Under the pieces are notes generated by a model that saw only the letters and a list, made by a program, of their open reading frames with translations, was not told where the DNA came from and ran no database searches. This document shows positions 26,896 through 35,765 of a stretch of 64,000 nt of DNA, piece by piece. A program made the position numbers and the translations under genes. The stretch is from Flavobacterium hiemivividum (GTDB lineage: Bacteria; Bacteroidota; Bacteroidia; Flavobacteriales; Flavobacteriaceae): the NCBI RefSeq assembly GCF_004349145.1, contig NZ_SMFO01000004.1, positions 232,637-296,636 on the forward strand, read 5' to 3'. The first letter of the stretch is position 1. Each line of letters opens with the position of its first letter.

Positions 26896-27447
26896 TTATC
26901 TTTTGTCTCTAATGATTTCTGCCAATAATTTTTTAGCACGAAGGAGTTTAATTTTTACGTTGCTTAAAGGCTCATTGATTTTAGTAGCAATTTCCTGATA
27001 GCTCATTTCCTGAAAATAGCGCAACTGAATTACTTCTTGGTAATGGGGTTTTAGCTCTTTTATGTAACGCAAGAGTTGAGAAAGATTCTGTTCTGTAATC
27101 AGTTCGTCTTCCTTAGAAGGAGTGGTGTCTGCAATATTATACGCTTTCTGATCTTCTTGATCTGTAATTTCGATAAAAAGGCTGGACTTTTTTTTACGTA
27201 GTAAATCGATGTGTACATTTTTAGCAATACTAATTAGCCAGGTGTTAAACTGGAATTCAGGATTGTAAGTCGCGATTTTGTCAAACGCTTTTGAGAACGT
27301 CTCAATGGTAATGTCCTCGGCATTAGTCTCGTTTTCGGTACGTTTCAACATGAAGCCATAAACTTCATTCCAATAGTAATTTAATAGAAAAGTAAAGGCC
27401 GCTTGATCGCCTTGTTTTGCTTTTTCGATTTGATTATTTATTTCCAA
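26896..27447 (-). CDS. ECF-type RNA polymerase sigma factor
   Basis: A 183-residue sigma-70 factor. Region 2 spans about 20-90 (NAEDITIETFSKAF, FNTWLISIAKNVHIDLLR). Region 4 spans about 120-178 (YQEVIQLRYFQEMSYQEIATKINEPLSNVKIKLLRAKK). The start is a TTG inside the last codons of the upstream glycosyltransferase gene, a 10-bp overlap; no upstream ATG is in frame and a later ATG would remove region 2. No anti-sigma gene is visible next to it. Translation is probably coupled to the glycosyltransferase. Its target genes are unknown. Confidence 0.88.
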   Translation of the reverse strand: MEINNQIEKAKQGDQAAFTFLLNYYWNEVYGFMLKRTENETNAEDITIETFSKAFDKIATYNPEFQFNTWLISIAKNVHIDLLRKKKSSLFIEITDQEDQKAYNIADTTPSKEDELITEQNLSQLLRYIKELKPHYQEVIQLRYFQEMSYQEIATKINEPLSNVKIKLLRAKKLLAEIIRDKR

Positions 27448-28544
27448 TTTACCGGTTTTGAGAAAGTATTTGTAATAAAGATATTGATTTGTGTGAATAT
27501 AAGTATTAATTCGACAATAGGAAACCAGTATTTTAAATCTTTCTCTTTTAATTTAGCTGCCGAAAAGCCAACAACTGTCCAAACAGCCGCGTATCTAACA
27601 AAAATTAAACTCAATACCACAATCCAGTAAAACTGAAACGACAACAAGATAATGGGTAGTAAAATGAAAAGTAATTGGGAACAGTAGAAAAGTCCCAATT
27701 GAAATTTATCTAATTTTTTATAATAGCTTGCCGTAGCAACATGTCTTCTTTTTTGGATAATCCAATCCTTATAAGTAGTTTTTGATTTCGAATAGGTGAA
27801 ACTTTCTGGCGTGTAGGCGATAGTAGTGTTTTTTGAAGTTGCGGCTTGATTGATAAACAAATCGTCATCACCAGAGCGTACCTGAATGTGGTTTATAAAC
27901 CCGTTTACGTTAAAAAACTCTTCTTTCTTGTAGGCTAAATTTCGACCTACTCCCATATAAGGTCGTCCTGATTTTGCCCAAGAAAAGTATTGCATAGCAG
28001 TGAGTAAAGTCTCAAAACGCATTAATTTGTTAAGAAAAGATTTGTTGATTTTTTCGTATGCGCCATAGCCTAACACAATCGTTTTCTGCATGGTGAATTG
28101 GGAACTCATCGCTGTAATCCATTCTTTTGAAGTAGGATAGCAATCAGCGTCAGTAAATAATAAATATTCGTTTTTGGCTGCTTTTATTCCTAAAGTCAAT
28201 GCGTATTTTTTATTTCCCCAAAAAGCCTCGTTGTTTTTAACTTTTACCAAACGGATATTTGGGTACTGTTTTTCAAAACCTTCGAATATTTCTAAAGTAG
28301 CATCACTAGAAGCGTCATCAATTAAGACAATTTCATAATCAGGGTAGTTTTGCTCAGCAAGTAGCGGAATATACTCCACTATGTTATCTTCTTCGTTTTT
28401 AGCACAAACAATAACTGAAATCGAAAGTCTTTTGGGTGTTACTTTTTGTGCTTTCGCGAAAGCAAATTTTCCAAAAACACCTAAATAATAAAAAAGCTGA
28501 ATGAAAACGACAGCAATAAAAAAGTAAAGAATTATAATAAGCAT
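27438..28544 (-). CDS. Family 2 glycosyltransferase, membrane-bound
   Basis: A 368-residue enzyme with an N-terminal membrane helix (1-20). The GT-A domain has VIVCAKNEEDNI at about 44, DDASSDAT near 76, a DxD-like FTDADCYP near 132 and a GDDDLFINQ acceptor/catalytic segment. Two or three C-terminal transmembrane helices follow (about 285-365). It should add sugars to a lipid or surface glycan from a nucleotide sugar. It overlaps the sigma factor gene by 10 bp. The acceptor is not predictable. Confidence 0.88.
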   Translation of the reverse strand: MLIIILYFFIAVVFIQLFYYLGVFGKFAFAKAQKVTPKRLSISVIVCAKNEEDNIVEYIPLLAEQNYPDYEIVLIDDASSDATLEIFEGFEKQYPNIRLVKVKNNEAFWGNKKYALTLGIKAAKNEYLLFTDADCYPTSKEWITAMSSQFTMQKTIVLGYGAYEKINKSFLNKLMRFETLLTAMQYFSWAKSGRPYMGVGRNLAYKKEEFFNVNGFINHIQVRSGDDDLFINQAATSKNTTIAYTPESFTYSKSKTTYKDWIIQKRRHVATASYYKKLDKFQLGLFYCSQLLFILLPIILLSFQFYWIVVLSLIFVRYAAVWTVVGFSAAKLKEKDLKYWFPIVELILIFTQINIFITNTFSKPVNWK

Positions 28545-28572
28545 CTGAGTTTTTGTGTTGTTGAATCGGGTG

Positions 28573-28580
28573 CAAAGGTA
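28573..28580 (-). promoter_or_regulatory. Candidate -7 box for the glycosyltransferase-sigma operon
   Basis: On the minus strand the sequence reads TACCTTTG, matching TAnnTTTG, 29 bp upstream of the GT2 start. No convincing -33 TTG was found. Confidence 0.4.
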
Positions 28581-28629
28581 TGAATAGAATTAGTATTTAG
28601 AAATTATAAATTATTGATTTTTAAAAAAA

Positions 28630-29244
28630 TTACCGAGGGCATTTTTTCATCTCATTTGCCATTGCAACTGCTTGATTTTCTTTGGTTTTTTCTAACTCTG
28701 AGATGATATTTTGATAATTTTTATCATCCCTATTTTGCGATAGTTTTTTTGTCGCCTGAATTTCGGTAATTTCAATTTCAAAAGCGACAACTCCACTGGC
28801 TTGCATCATCGTTTCTTTGGATAGATCCTCCACTCGAACAGGATTTTTAGATGCCTTTTCATATTTGTCTACTAATTTTTTTAGGGATTCAACGACTGCT
28901 TCTCCTTCGACAATTTTAATTCTTCCATAGACATGTACTGCAATATAATTCCAGGTAGGAACATTTTCATGATCGTACCAAGAGGAAGAAATGTAGGAAT
29001 GTGGGCCGGAGAAAACGGCTAATATCTCGTCGTTCTCAGTGAAGCCTTTCCATTGTGGATTTTCTTTAGAAAGATGTCCGTATAAAATACTATTTCCTTC
29101 TTTGTCAGTCTCAAGTTCTAGCGGGATGTGGGTTGCCGTTAACTTGCCTTGCGTTTGATTGATAAGGATACCAAAGCTATTTTCTTGTAAAAATACATGT
29201 ATATCGTCTCGGTTTTCATTTTTGTAAAGGTCAGGAGTGTACAT
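28630..29244 (-). CDS. FMN-binding negative transcriptional regulator, PaiB-like
   Basis: A 204-residue split-barrel flavin-binding protein of the PaiB family. It opens with the typical MYTPDLYKNENRDDI. Other conserved pieces are ILINQTQGKLTATHIPLEL, ILYGHLSKENPQW, SGPHSYISSSWY and WNYIAVHVYGR. PaiB in Bacillus was described as a regulator of degradative genes. Most relatives are known only as flavin-binding proteins, so the regulatory label is tentative. It lies 30 bp downstream of murB and may share its transcript. Confidence 0.85.
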   Translation of the reverse strand: MYTPDLYKNENRDDIHVFLQENSFGILINQTQGKLTATHIPLELETDKEGNSILYGHLSKENPQWKGFTENDEILAVFSGPHSYISSSWYDHENVPTWNYIAVHVYGRIKIVEGEAVVESLKKLVDKYEKASKNPVRVEDLSKETMMQASGVVAFEIEITEIQATKKLSQNRDDKNYQNIISELEKTKENQAVAMANEMKKCPR

Positions 29245-29274
29245 GATATTGACTTATAGGTTTGATTAATTATT

Positions 29275-30288
29275 TTAAATTACATTCACTTCGGCTTCAA
29301 TGTGGATACCAAAAGTGGTGAAAATCGTTTCTTGTATAAGCTTTGAAACCGTAAGGATTTCTTGTCCCGTTGCATTCCCATAATTCACTAAAACCAAAGC
29401 TTGGTTTTTATGGATTCCTGCGTCTCCAAATCGTTTTCCTTTAAATCCGGCTTGTTCGATAAGCCATCCTGCAGGAACTTTTACTTCGGTTGGGGAGACA
29501 TCATAATATTTCATTTCAGGAAATTGCTGATGTATTTTTTCGAAATCAGATTTTAAAAGGATCGGATTTTTAAAAAAACTACCGCTATTTCCTAATTCTT
29601 TAGGATCGGGTAATTTGCTTTTTCGAATAGCAATAACCGCATCGCTTACTTCTTTCAAGTTAGGATTGGTAATGTTTTTTTTGGCTAATTCGGTTGTGAT
29701 ATCGCCGTAAGAAATATTGATTTTGTGGTTTTTTTTTGTAAGTTTGAAAACCACTGAGGTGATGATGTATTGGTCTTTTGCTTCATTTTTAAAAACGCTT
29801 TCTCGGTATCCAAAACGGCATTCTTCTTTTGTGAATGTCTTTAATTCTTGATCTGTAATGGTTATTGCGTCACAGGAAACAAAAGTATCTTTCATCTCGG
29901 TTCCGTATGCACCAATATTTTGTACGGGAGTTGTTCCTACATTTCCTGGAATAAGCGACATGTTTTCCAGTCCGCCAAAATTCTGGTCAATGGTCCAAAG
30001 TACAAATTCATGCCAGTTCTCACCAGCTTGACTTTCGACCCATACATAATCTTCATTTTCATTGACAATTCTTTTTCCTTTAAGGTCAATATGAACTACT
30101 AAAGCATCAATGTCTTTGGTAAGAAGCATGTTGCTACCGCCACCAAGAATGAATTTACGCTCTGCTTTGTTTTGTTCTAAAATGGTAGTCAATTCGGCGG
30201 TACTGTGTACTGCAATAAATTGTTTTGCTTTGGCTTCGATACCAAAAGTATTATAGTTTTTTAGAGAAAAGTTAGTTTGTATTTCCAT
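29275..30288 (-). CDS. murB: UDP-N-acetylmuramate dehydrogenase
   Basis: A 337-residue FAD enzyme that reduces the enolpyruvyl group to make UDP-MurNAc in peptidoglycan synthesis. It is the longer E. coli type I form. The FAD-binding segments are ILGGGSNMLLTKDID and MSLIPGNVGTTPVQNIGAYG. FGYRESVFK and the proton-donor serine segment (NSGSFFKNP) are visible, and the catalytic Glu lies in the C-terminal IHIEAEVNVI. All key positions appear intact. Confidence 0.96.
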   Translation of the reverse strand: MEIQTNFSLKNYNTFGIEAKAKQFIAVHSTAELTTILEQNKAERKFILGGGSNMLLTKDIDALVVHIDLKGKRIVNENEDYVWVESQAGENWHEFVLWTIDQNFGGLENMSLIPGNVGTTPVQNIGAYGTEMKDTFVSCDAITITDQELKTFTKEECRFGYRESVFKNEAKDQYIITSVVFKLTKKNHKINISYGDITTELAKKNITNPNLKEVSDAVIAIRKSKLPDPKELGNSGSFFKNPILLKSDFEKIHQQFPEMKYYDVSPTEVKVPAGWLIEQAGFKGKRFGDAGIHKNQALVLVNYGNATGQEILTVSKLIQETIFTTFGIHIEAEVNVI

Positions 30289-30323
30289 GAAAGAAAGTGC
30301 TTTTTATAAATGTATTCCGAGCT

Positions 30324-30331
30324 CAAAAGTA
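30324..30331 (-). promoter_or_regulatory. Candidate -7 box for murB
   Basis: The minus strand reads TACTTTTG, matching TAnnTTTG, 36 bp upstream of the murB ATG. A -33 element is not obvious. Confidence 0.35.
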
Positions 30332-30469
30332 AGAATTAAAATTTGTTTGCCTCGCTTTTCGTTCAGATATACATCTTAAATATTGCTATGATATTAGGAG
30401 TTGTTTTGGGTTGGCTTTTTTATTTGTCTCGAACGTTAAATGCAAACATCGTCTTAGAATCATAAAATG

Positions 30470-31537
30470 CTACTTAACTTCGACGTTGTTTATTAATTCG
30501 TGGTATTTGTTGGCGATGATCTTCATGTTGATTTTGTAATCGGCATGCTCTTCGATAAATTGTCTGTTTTTCAACACGGTTTTCGTTCTATAATTACTAT
30601 TTTCGAAAGCCCACAATATTTCCTCAGCAAGCATATTTGAATCATCTACAGTAATTAATTGTCCGTTTTTGCGATGTTTGATCCAACTTTGGTTTCCAGC
30701 GATATTAGAGACAATAGGATAACAATTACAGGCCATCGCTTCAAACAATGATGCTGAAACGCCTTCTGTAACTGGCATGCTGATATAAAAATTAGATTCT
30801 TGTAGTAATATAGGTAACTTAGTATTTGCAATTCTGCCCGTAAAAATAACTTTCTTCTCGATATTTAAAATTTTCACTAAGTCTTTTAAGTTGTTAAGCT
30901 GTTTTCCGTCGCCAACTATTGTAAGAGTAAAATCAATTCCTTTTTCATTTAACATTCCGAACGCTCTTAAAATAACGTCATGGCGGTATTCCGGCATTAG
31001 AGAACGGCTGACAATTGCGCAAATTTTATCGGGATTTGCCGTGTTTCTATTATTGAATTTTACTAAATCAATCCCTTTTGGTAGCACCATGATTTTACTC
31101 CTATCTACTTTGGCCGCAGCCATAGAGATTGTCATTACTGGCCCCCAAGCATGAATAAGAGTTGCTTTTTTGAAAGCATATTTTTGGATTATTTTTTTGA
31201 AGGGCAATAAAATAGATCCTTCGGGCCATAAATCAGTTTTGCCCTGTTGTGCAATAGCCAATGGTTTTACACCAGATAGAGCGGCAAGAAAGCCGTAGCT
31301 TGTGGTTCTCTCGGCAATGACCATATCTGGTTGATGCAGCTGTATTAATTTCTTAATTTCATGTAATGCAAAGCTGAACTCAACTAGTCGTGCTATTCTG
31401 TTGAAAAAAGTATCGCTTGGTGTTTTTAACTCCCAACTGATTATTTCGAAATCACCAAATTCCTTTAGACCATTCTGCCAGGTAATAGCATCAGCTCTAT
31501 AAGATTCGCCTAAAAAAAGTATTTTTCTTTTTTTCAT
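30470..31537 (-). CDS. Family 4 glycosyltransferase
   Basis: A 355-residue GT-B fold enzyme. The C-terminal half carries FTLTIVGDGKQLNNL, VIFTGRI and the donor-binding segment MPVTEGVSASLFEAMACNCYPIVSNIAGN, with the conserved E and the EA pair. The N-terminal half binds the acceptor. It is presumably a capsule, LPS or glycolipid transferase. A DUF2461 gene lies 9 bp upstream and should be cotranscribed. The sugar and acceptor cannot be inferred. Confidence 0.88.
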   Translation of the reverse strand: MKKRKILFLGESYRADAITWQNGLKEFGDFEIISWELKTPSDTFFNRIARLVEFSFALHEIKKLIQLHQPDMVIAERTTSYGFLAALSGVKPLAIAQQGKTDLWPEGSILLPFKKIIQKYAFKKATLIHAWGPVMTISMAAAKVDRSKIMVLPKGIDLVKFNNRNTANPDKICAIVSRSLMPEYRHDVILRAFGMLNEKGIDFTLTIVGDGKQLNNLKDLVKILNIEKKVIFTGRIANTKLPILLQESNFYISMPVTEGVSASLFEAMACNCYPIVSNIAGNQSWIKHRKNGQLITVDDSNMLAEEILWAFENSNYRTKTVLKNRQFIEEHADYKINMKIIANKYHELINNVEVK

Positions 31538-31546
31538 CGAAATAAT

Positions 31547-32224
31547 TTAAAACTCATCAGTGGTCAGTGCTCGATTGATGAATTCATTTAAAGGTCTTAA
31601 AAGGATGAGCTTTTTACTCATTTTTGACACAAAATCTTTTTGAAGGATTTCTATAATGTCAAATTCTACGCTGGCTTCAAAACTTTTTAGTTTTAATAGT
31701 TCAATTGCGGGATGTTCTTTGTCATACCCACGAGGAGGGTTTTTAAGTGTGCTTTTTTCATTTCGATCAAAGTCTCCAAATTCCTTTTTGAAGTTTTTCT
31801 CATTGAGAATTACTTCTAAATCATCATGAAAATAAGCGATTTCTTTGCGTACTTTTTTCAAATCTTCAGGAAGTGGCGCATAGAATCCACCGGCGATAAA
31901 ACTGGCGCCTTTCTCGATATGAACATAATAACCGGAACGGTTTTGCCCTTTTGTCCCTGAGGACATCCATACCCCGATATGTGATTTATAGGGTGATTTA
32001 TCTTTAGAAAACCGTATGTCTCTATTGATTCTAAAAGTACAGTTTTTTATTTCCAGCAATTCTAACGTAGGGTCCAAAGGTTTCATGACGTCAAGAAAAT
32101 CTGCGACCAATTGATGATAGTCTTTTTTGAAAACTTCGTATCTTTTTTTATTGTCTAAAAACCAATCTCTATTGTTATTCGCTTTTAAATCGTCCAGGAA
32201 TTGTAGTGAATCTTTTGAAAGCAT
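31547..32224 (-). CDS. DUF2461 domain-containing protein
   Basis: A 225-residue soluble protein of the widespread DUF2461 (TIGR02453) family. The hallmark features are the opening LQFLDDLKANNNRDWFLDNK, RINRDIRFSKDKSPYKSHIG and YYVHIEKGASFIAGGFY. Its biochemical role is unknown. It overlaps no gene but lies 9 bp upstream of the GT4 gene. Confidence 0.9.
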   Translation of the reverse strand: MLSKDSLQFLDDLKANNNRDWFLDNKKRYEVFKKDYHQLVADFLDVMKPLDPTLELLEIKNCTFRINRDIRFSKDKSPYKSHIGVWMSSGTKGQNRSGYYVHIEKGASFIAGGFYAPLPEDLKKVRKEIAYFHDDLEVILNEKNFKKEFGDFDRNEKSTLKNPPRGYDKEHPAIELLKLKSFEASVEFDIIEILQKDFVSKMSKKLILLRPLNEFINRALTTDEF

Positions 32225-32356
32225 GTTGTGGTTGTTGTAATTGTATTCTTGATTTTTTTTTCGTAAAATGAGGCGCTTTTTTTACAATGTGCACACCATT
32301 CGTTTTGTATTCAATGAGACTTTCTTAGCTCTGTTGCTAATTGGAATAATTTCCGC

Positions 32357-32746
32357 TTAGGGTTTGTTTAGCTCTTCAGCGCTCCATTTTATAAAACCAC
32401 CATCGAGTTCGTAGATGTTTTTGAATCCAAGTTCTTCAAGTTTGGCAGTTGCTTTTTTGCTACGGCCTCCACTTTTGCAATAAACATAAACGGGTTTTGT
32501 TTTGTCTAGTTTTTCTGCGTCAATAACAAAACTGTCGCCAAGCCAGTCTATATTGGTAGCATTTTCAATGTGTGCCGCCGTAAATTCGGCTGGAGTACGT
32601 ACATCTAAGATTTGCGGATTTTGGGTTGTTTTTACTTTTTTAGCAAATTCTTTTACTTCGATTAACTTTATATTTTTAGAAGCTTGTGCGTTACAAGATG
32701 TTATAAAGAATGATAGTAATATGAATAATAGTGCGCGAAATTTCAT
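32357..32746 (-). CDS. Periplasmic rhodanese-like lipoprotein
   Basis: A 129-residue single-domain rhodanese with a lipoprotein signal (lipobox TSC, C18). The domain shows ILDVRTPAEFTAAHIENA and the active-site loop YCKSGGRSKKA, whose Cys carries the persulfide. It should transfer sulfur or act as a persulfide/thiol protein in the envelope. It is a single gene with a 130-bp gap on one side and 81 bp to recF on the other. Confidence 0.92.
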   Translation of the reverse strand: MKFRALLFILLSFFITSCNAQASKNIKLIEVKEFAKKVKTTQNPQILDVRTPAEFTAAHIENATNIDWLGDSFVIDAEKLDKTKPVYVYCKSGGRSKKATAKLEELGFKNIYELDGGFIKWSAEELNKP

Positions 32747-32827
32747 TAGAATTTATTTTAAAAATTGATTAGGCTAATTTAAGTAAATTATTAGGGTTGA
32801 AGATTTTTAAATCATAAAATACACTGG

Positions 32828-33907
32828 CTATAAGTTAAATATTTTATAGGATTGATTCGTTGATTTTAAAATTGCTTCGGTTCTTTCCGGATGTGTGTCT
32901 GAAATAAAAAGTTGGCCAAAAGTATCGCTATTGACCATCTCAATGATTTTCGCGACCCTACTTTCATCTAATTTATCGAAGATATCATCAAATAATAGAA
33001 GGGGCTTTACACCGCTTTGTTTTTTTAGAAATTCAAATTGAGCCAATTTTAAAGCGATCAAGAATGATTTTTGTTGTCCCTGAGAACCAAATTTTTTAAT
33101 GGGGTGACCATCGATTTCGAATGACAAATCATCTTTGTGAGTTCCGACGGTAGTGTAGTGCAAGGCTCTATCTTTATTGATGTTTTCTTGTAATAAAGTC
33201 AGTAAGTTATTTTCGAATAAATGACTTTCATACACCAGTTGTACCGTTTCCTGAGATCCAGTTATAGCATGGTGATGGGTATTGAAAATAGGAATGAACT
33301 GCGCTATGAATTCTTTTCTTTTTTCGAAAATGTGTTTTCCATAACCGTCCAGTTGCTCATTATATATAGAAAGGGTGTCGTTGTCAAAAACACGGTTCAA
33401 TGCAAAATATTTCAGTAAAGCATTGCGTTGATTGAGTACTTTTTGGTACTGTATCAATTGTTGTAAATATTGAGAATCTAATTGCGAGATGACGCTATCC
33501 ATGAATTTTCTGCGAGTTTCACTGCCTTCTACAATCAAATCTCGGTCTGCTGGAGAAATAATAACCAAGGGAATGAAACCTATGTGATCTGAAAATTTAT
33601 CGTAGGCTTTGCCATTGCGTTTCAATACTTTTTTTTGACCTTTCTTTAAACTACATACAACCTGTTCATTTCTTTCATTTTTTATAAACTCGGCATCAAT
33701 AACAAAAAATTCTTCGCCATGTTTAATGTTTTGGACTGCTAAAGGGTTGAAATAGCTTTTGCCGTAGGATAAATGATAGATGGCATCAAGCACGTTTGTT
33801 TTTCCGATCCCGTTTTTACCTACAAAACAAATTATTTTTCCGTCAAATTCGAAGTTAGCTTCCGAAAAGTTCTTGTAATTGAATAATGAAATCTTTTTTA
33901 GGTACAT
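32828..33907 (-). CDS. recF: DNA replication and repair protein RecF
   Basis: A 359-residue SMC-like ATPase that loads RecA at gaps with RecO and RecR. Walker A is GKNGIGKT (30-37). The signature segment is [17 protein letters not shown], and Walker B is [12 protein letters not shown]. The C-terminal [17 protein letters not shown] is typical. It diverges from the TPR protein gene across a 242-bp region containing a strong plus-strand promoter. Confidence 0.96.
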   Translation of the reverse strand: MYLKKISLFNYKNFSEANFEFDGKIICFVGKNGIGKTNVLDAIYHLSYGKSYFNPLAVQNIKHGEEFFVIDAEFIKNERNEQVVCSLKKGQKKVLKRNGKAYDKFSDHIGFIPLVIISPADRDLIVEGSETRRKFMDSVISQLDSQYLQQLIQYQKVLNQRNALLKYFALNRVFDNDTLSIYNEQLDGYGKHIFEKRKEFIAQFIPIFNTHHHAITGSQETVQLVYESHLFENNLLTLLQENINKDRALHYTTVGTHKDDLSFEIDGHPIKKFGSQGQQKSFLIALKLAQFEFLKKQSGVKPLLLFDDIFDKLDESRVAKIIEMVNSDTFGQLFISDTHPERTEAILKSTNQSYKIFNL

Positions 33908-34094
33908 CTTAAGGCTTGCTGGTATTGAGGAGTATGTTATTTTGGAATGCTTTTTAAAGTGGGTGCAAATTATTGAAAAATATCGAGATAAAGGCGTTTT
34001 CAGGCTTTTCTGTGCTAATTATTTTGGCATATATTATATAAAGACAGGGCTGAGAAAGTTATTTTTTGTATTTAAACATAAAATCCTATTTTTT

Positions 34095-34126
34095 TTGCGT
34101 CGGTTTGAATAAAAATTTTATTTTTG
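34095..34126 (+). promoter_or_regulatory. Candidate promoter for the TPR-ribH region
   Basis: A -7 box TATTTTTG (34119-34126) and a -33 TTG (34095-34097) are spaced 21 bp apart, within the Bacteroidota consensus. The TPR gene starts 23 bp downstream. Confidence 0.6.
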
Positions 34127-34149
34127 CGGTTAACTAAATTATAAATTAA

Positions 34150-34923
34150 ATGGCTACTTACAGTAAAAGAGGATATAAAGCACCAAAAGAAAAAGAAGAA
34201 AAAGATACAACTGAAGATGTAGTAATTGCTGAAAAAGACAGTACAACGGCGGGTGTTTTTTCTACATTAGATGAAACTGCTGGAAAAACGGAAGCTTTTG
34301 TAGCTAAAAACCAGAATTGGATTATCGGTGTTGTAGGAGCTGTTGCTTTAGTAACTATAGGTTATTTAGTATATCAAAAATTTATCGCTGAGCCAAAACA
34401 ATTGGAAGCGGCAGATGAAATGTTTGTTGCACAATTTAATTTTCAACAAGCTACTGACGGTGTTGCAAGCGATTCTTTATATAAATTATCTTTAAATGGT
34501 TCTGAAGGTAAGTTTGGATTTATCAAAATTGCAGATGAATATTCTGGTACTGATGCTGGAAATTTAGCTAATTATTATGCTGGGATTGCCTTCTTGAACA
34601 CAGGAAAATATACAGAAGCGATTGATTACTTAGGTAAATTTAAATCAGAAGATATCGTTTTGAGTGGTTTAGCTAAAGGTGCAATTGGAGATGCTTACGC
34701 AGAAAACAATCAGCCAGAAGAAGCTTTGAAAAATTATATTAAAGCTGCTGAAACAAATAAAAATGATTTTATAACGCCACGTTATTTGCTGAAAGCAGGA
34801 AAAACTGCTTTAGCTTTAGGTAAAAAAGAAGATGCATTGAAATATTTTACTGATATAAAAGACAATTATGACGCATCTCCAGAAGCTGCTTCAATTGATG
34901 TTTTAATTGGTTTAGCTCAATAG
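34150..34923 (+). CDS. Membrane-anchored tetratricopeptide repeat protein
   Basis: A 257-residue protein with a charged cytoplasmic N-terminus (GYKAPKEKEEKDTTED), one transmembrane helix at about 57-76 and TPR-like helices filling the rest (YYAGIAFLNTGKYTEAIDYL, DAYAENNQPEEALKNYIKAA, TALALGKKEDALKYF). The architecture resembles YfgM-like ancillary SecYEG-associated proteins, with the TPR part outside the cytoplasm. That function is an analogy. It is followed 104 bp later by ribH, with an AT-rich gap containing repeated TTTTAAAATCT words. Confidence 0.85.
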   Translation: MATYSKRGYKAPKEKEEKDTTEDVVIAEKDSTTAGVFSTLDETAGKTEAFVAKNQNWIIGVVGAVALVTIGYLVYQKFIAEPKQLEAADEMFVAQFNFQQATDGVASDSLYKLSLNGSEGKFGFIKIADEYSGTDAGNLANYYAGIAFLNTGKYTEAIDYLGKFKSEDIVLSGLAKGAIGDAYAENNQPEEALKNYIKAAETNKNDFITPRYLLKAGKTALALGKKEDALKYFTDIKDNYDASPEAASIDVLIGLAQ

Positions 34924-35027
34924 TAAAAAAGGGTTTGAGATTCTAGTTTTAGATTGCAGTTTTTTGATTTCAAAATTCTATCTTTAACTTTTAAAATCTT
35001 AAAAATGAATTTTAAAATCTATATCAA

Positions 35028-35603
35028 ATGGCAACTGTAAATAAAAATTTATCCGTTTATGACAAGAACACTGTTCCAAAAGCGAAAAATTTTCGTTTCG
35101 GAGTAGTTGTTGCTGAGTGGAACGAAGCTATAACTGAAGGCTTGTATAATGGAGCAGAGCAAGCGTTTTTAGAAAATAATGTTCCAGCTGAGCATATTAT
35201 TCGATGGAATGTTCCAGGAAGTTTTGAACTGATTTATGGCTGTAAAAAAATGTTGCAAACACAAAACGTGGATGCTGTTATTGCCATAGGTTGTGTGATT
35301 CAAGGCGAAACTAAACATTTTGATTTTGTTTGCGAAGGCGTTACTCAAGGAATAAAAGATTTGAATGTTCAAACTGATATTCCGGTTATCTTTTGTGTTC
35401 TTACAGACAATACCATGCAACAATCGATCGATAGAAGTGGTGGTATTCATGGAAACAAAGGGACTGAGGCTGCAATAGCTGCGATAAAAATGGCTTTTAT
35501 TCGTCAACAAGCTTCATTGACACATCAAAATGGAAATCAAAATTTATTGTCAACTGGTCCTTTGCGAATTGAAGAAGGAACACCTTTAGAATTGAAGGAA
35601 TAA
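35028..35603 (+). CDS. ribH: 6,7-dimethyl-8-ribityllumazine synthase
   Basis: Penultimate enzyme of riboflavin synthesis, forming lumazine from the pyrimidine dione and dihydroxybutanone phosphate. The core has RFGVVVAEWNEAI, NVPGSFELIYGCKK, AIGCVIQGETKHFDFVCEGV and PVIFCVLTDNTMQQSIDRSGG. At 191 residues it is longer than the usual 155-165 because of a polar C-terminal extension (about 162-191). There is no upstream FMN riboswitch that I can recognise. Confidence 0.95.
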   Translation: MATVNKNLSVYDKNTVPKAKNFRFGVVVAEWNEAITEGLYNGAEQAFLENNVPAEHIIRWNVPGSFELIYGCKKMLQTQNVDAVIAIGCVIQGETKHFDFVCEGVTQGIKDLNVQTDIPVIFCVLTDNTMQQSIDRSGGIHGNKGTEAAIAAIKMAFIRQQASLTHQNGNQNLLSTGPLRIEEGTPLELKE

Positions 35604-35622
35604 AACAATAATAAATTATAAT

Positions 35623-35662
35623 AAAAACCTATACTGTTTAGTGAATAGTATAGGTTTTTTTG
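35623..35662 (+). terminator. Rho-independent terminator after ribH
   Basis: AAAAACCTATACT pairs with AGTATAGGTTTTT around an 11-nt loop, followed by a U-run extending to 35661. It separates the TPR-ribH unit from mutL. Confidence 0.9.
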
Positions 35663-35707
35663 TTTTATTTATGACTGTCTTAGCTATAAAAGCCAACATA
35701 AATTCAT

Positions 35708-35715
35708 TAAATTTG
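35708..35715 (+). promoter_or_regulatory. Candidate -7 box for mutL
   Basis: TAAATTTG matches TAnnTTTG, 51 bp upstream of the mutL ATG. No -33 TTG at the usual distance. Confidence 0.4.
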
Positions 35716-35765
35716 TGCACTTTGGTTTTAAAAATTAAACGTAAACTTTAAACAAATTCCTTTTA

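Noticed and set aside
34924..35027. Repeated TTTTAAAATCT words before ribH as a regulatory array
   Set aside because: AT-rich low-complexity sequence; no clear spacing or symmetry.
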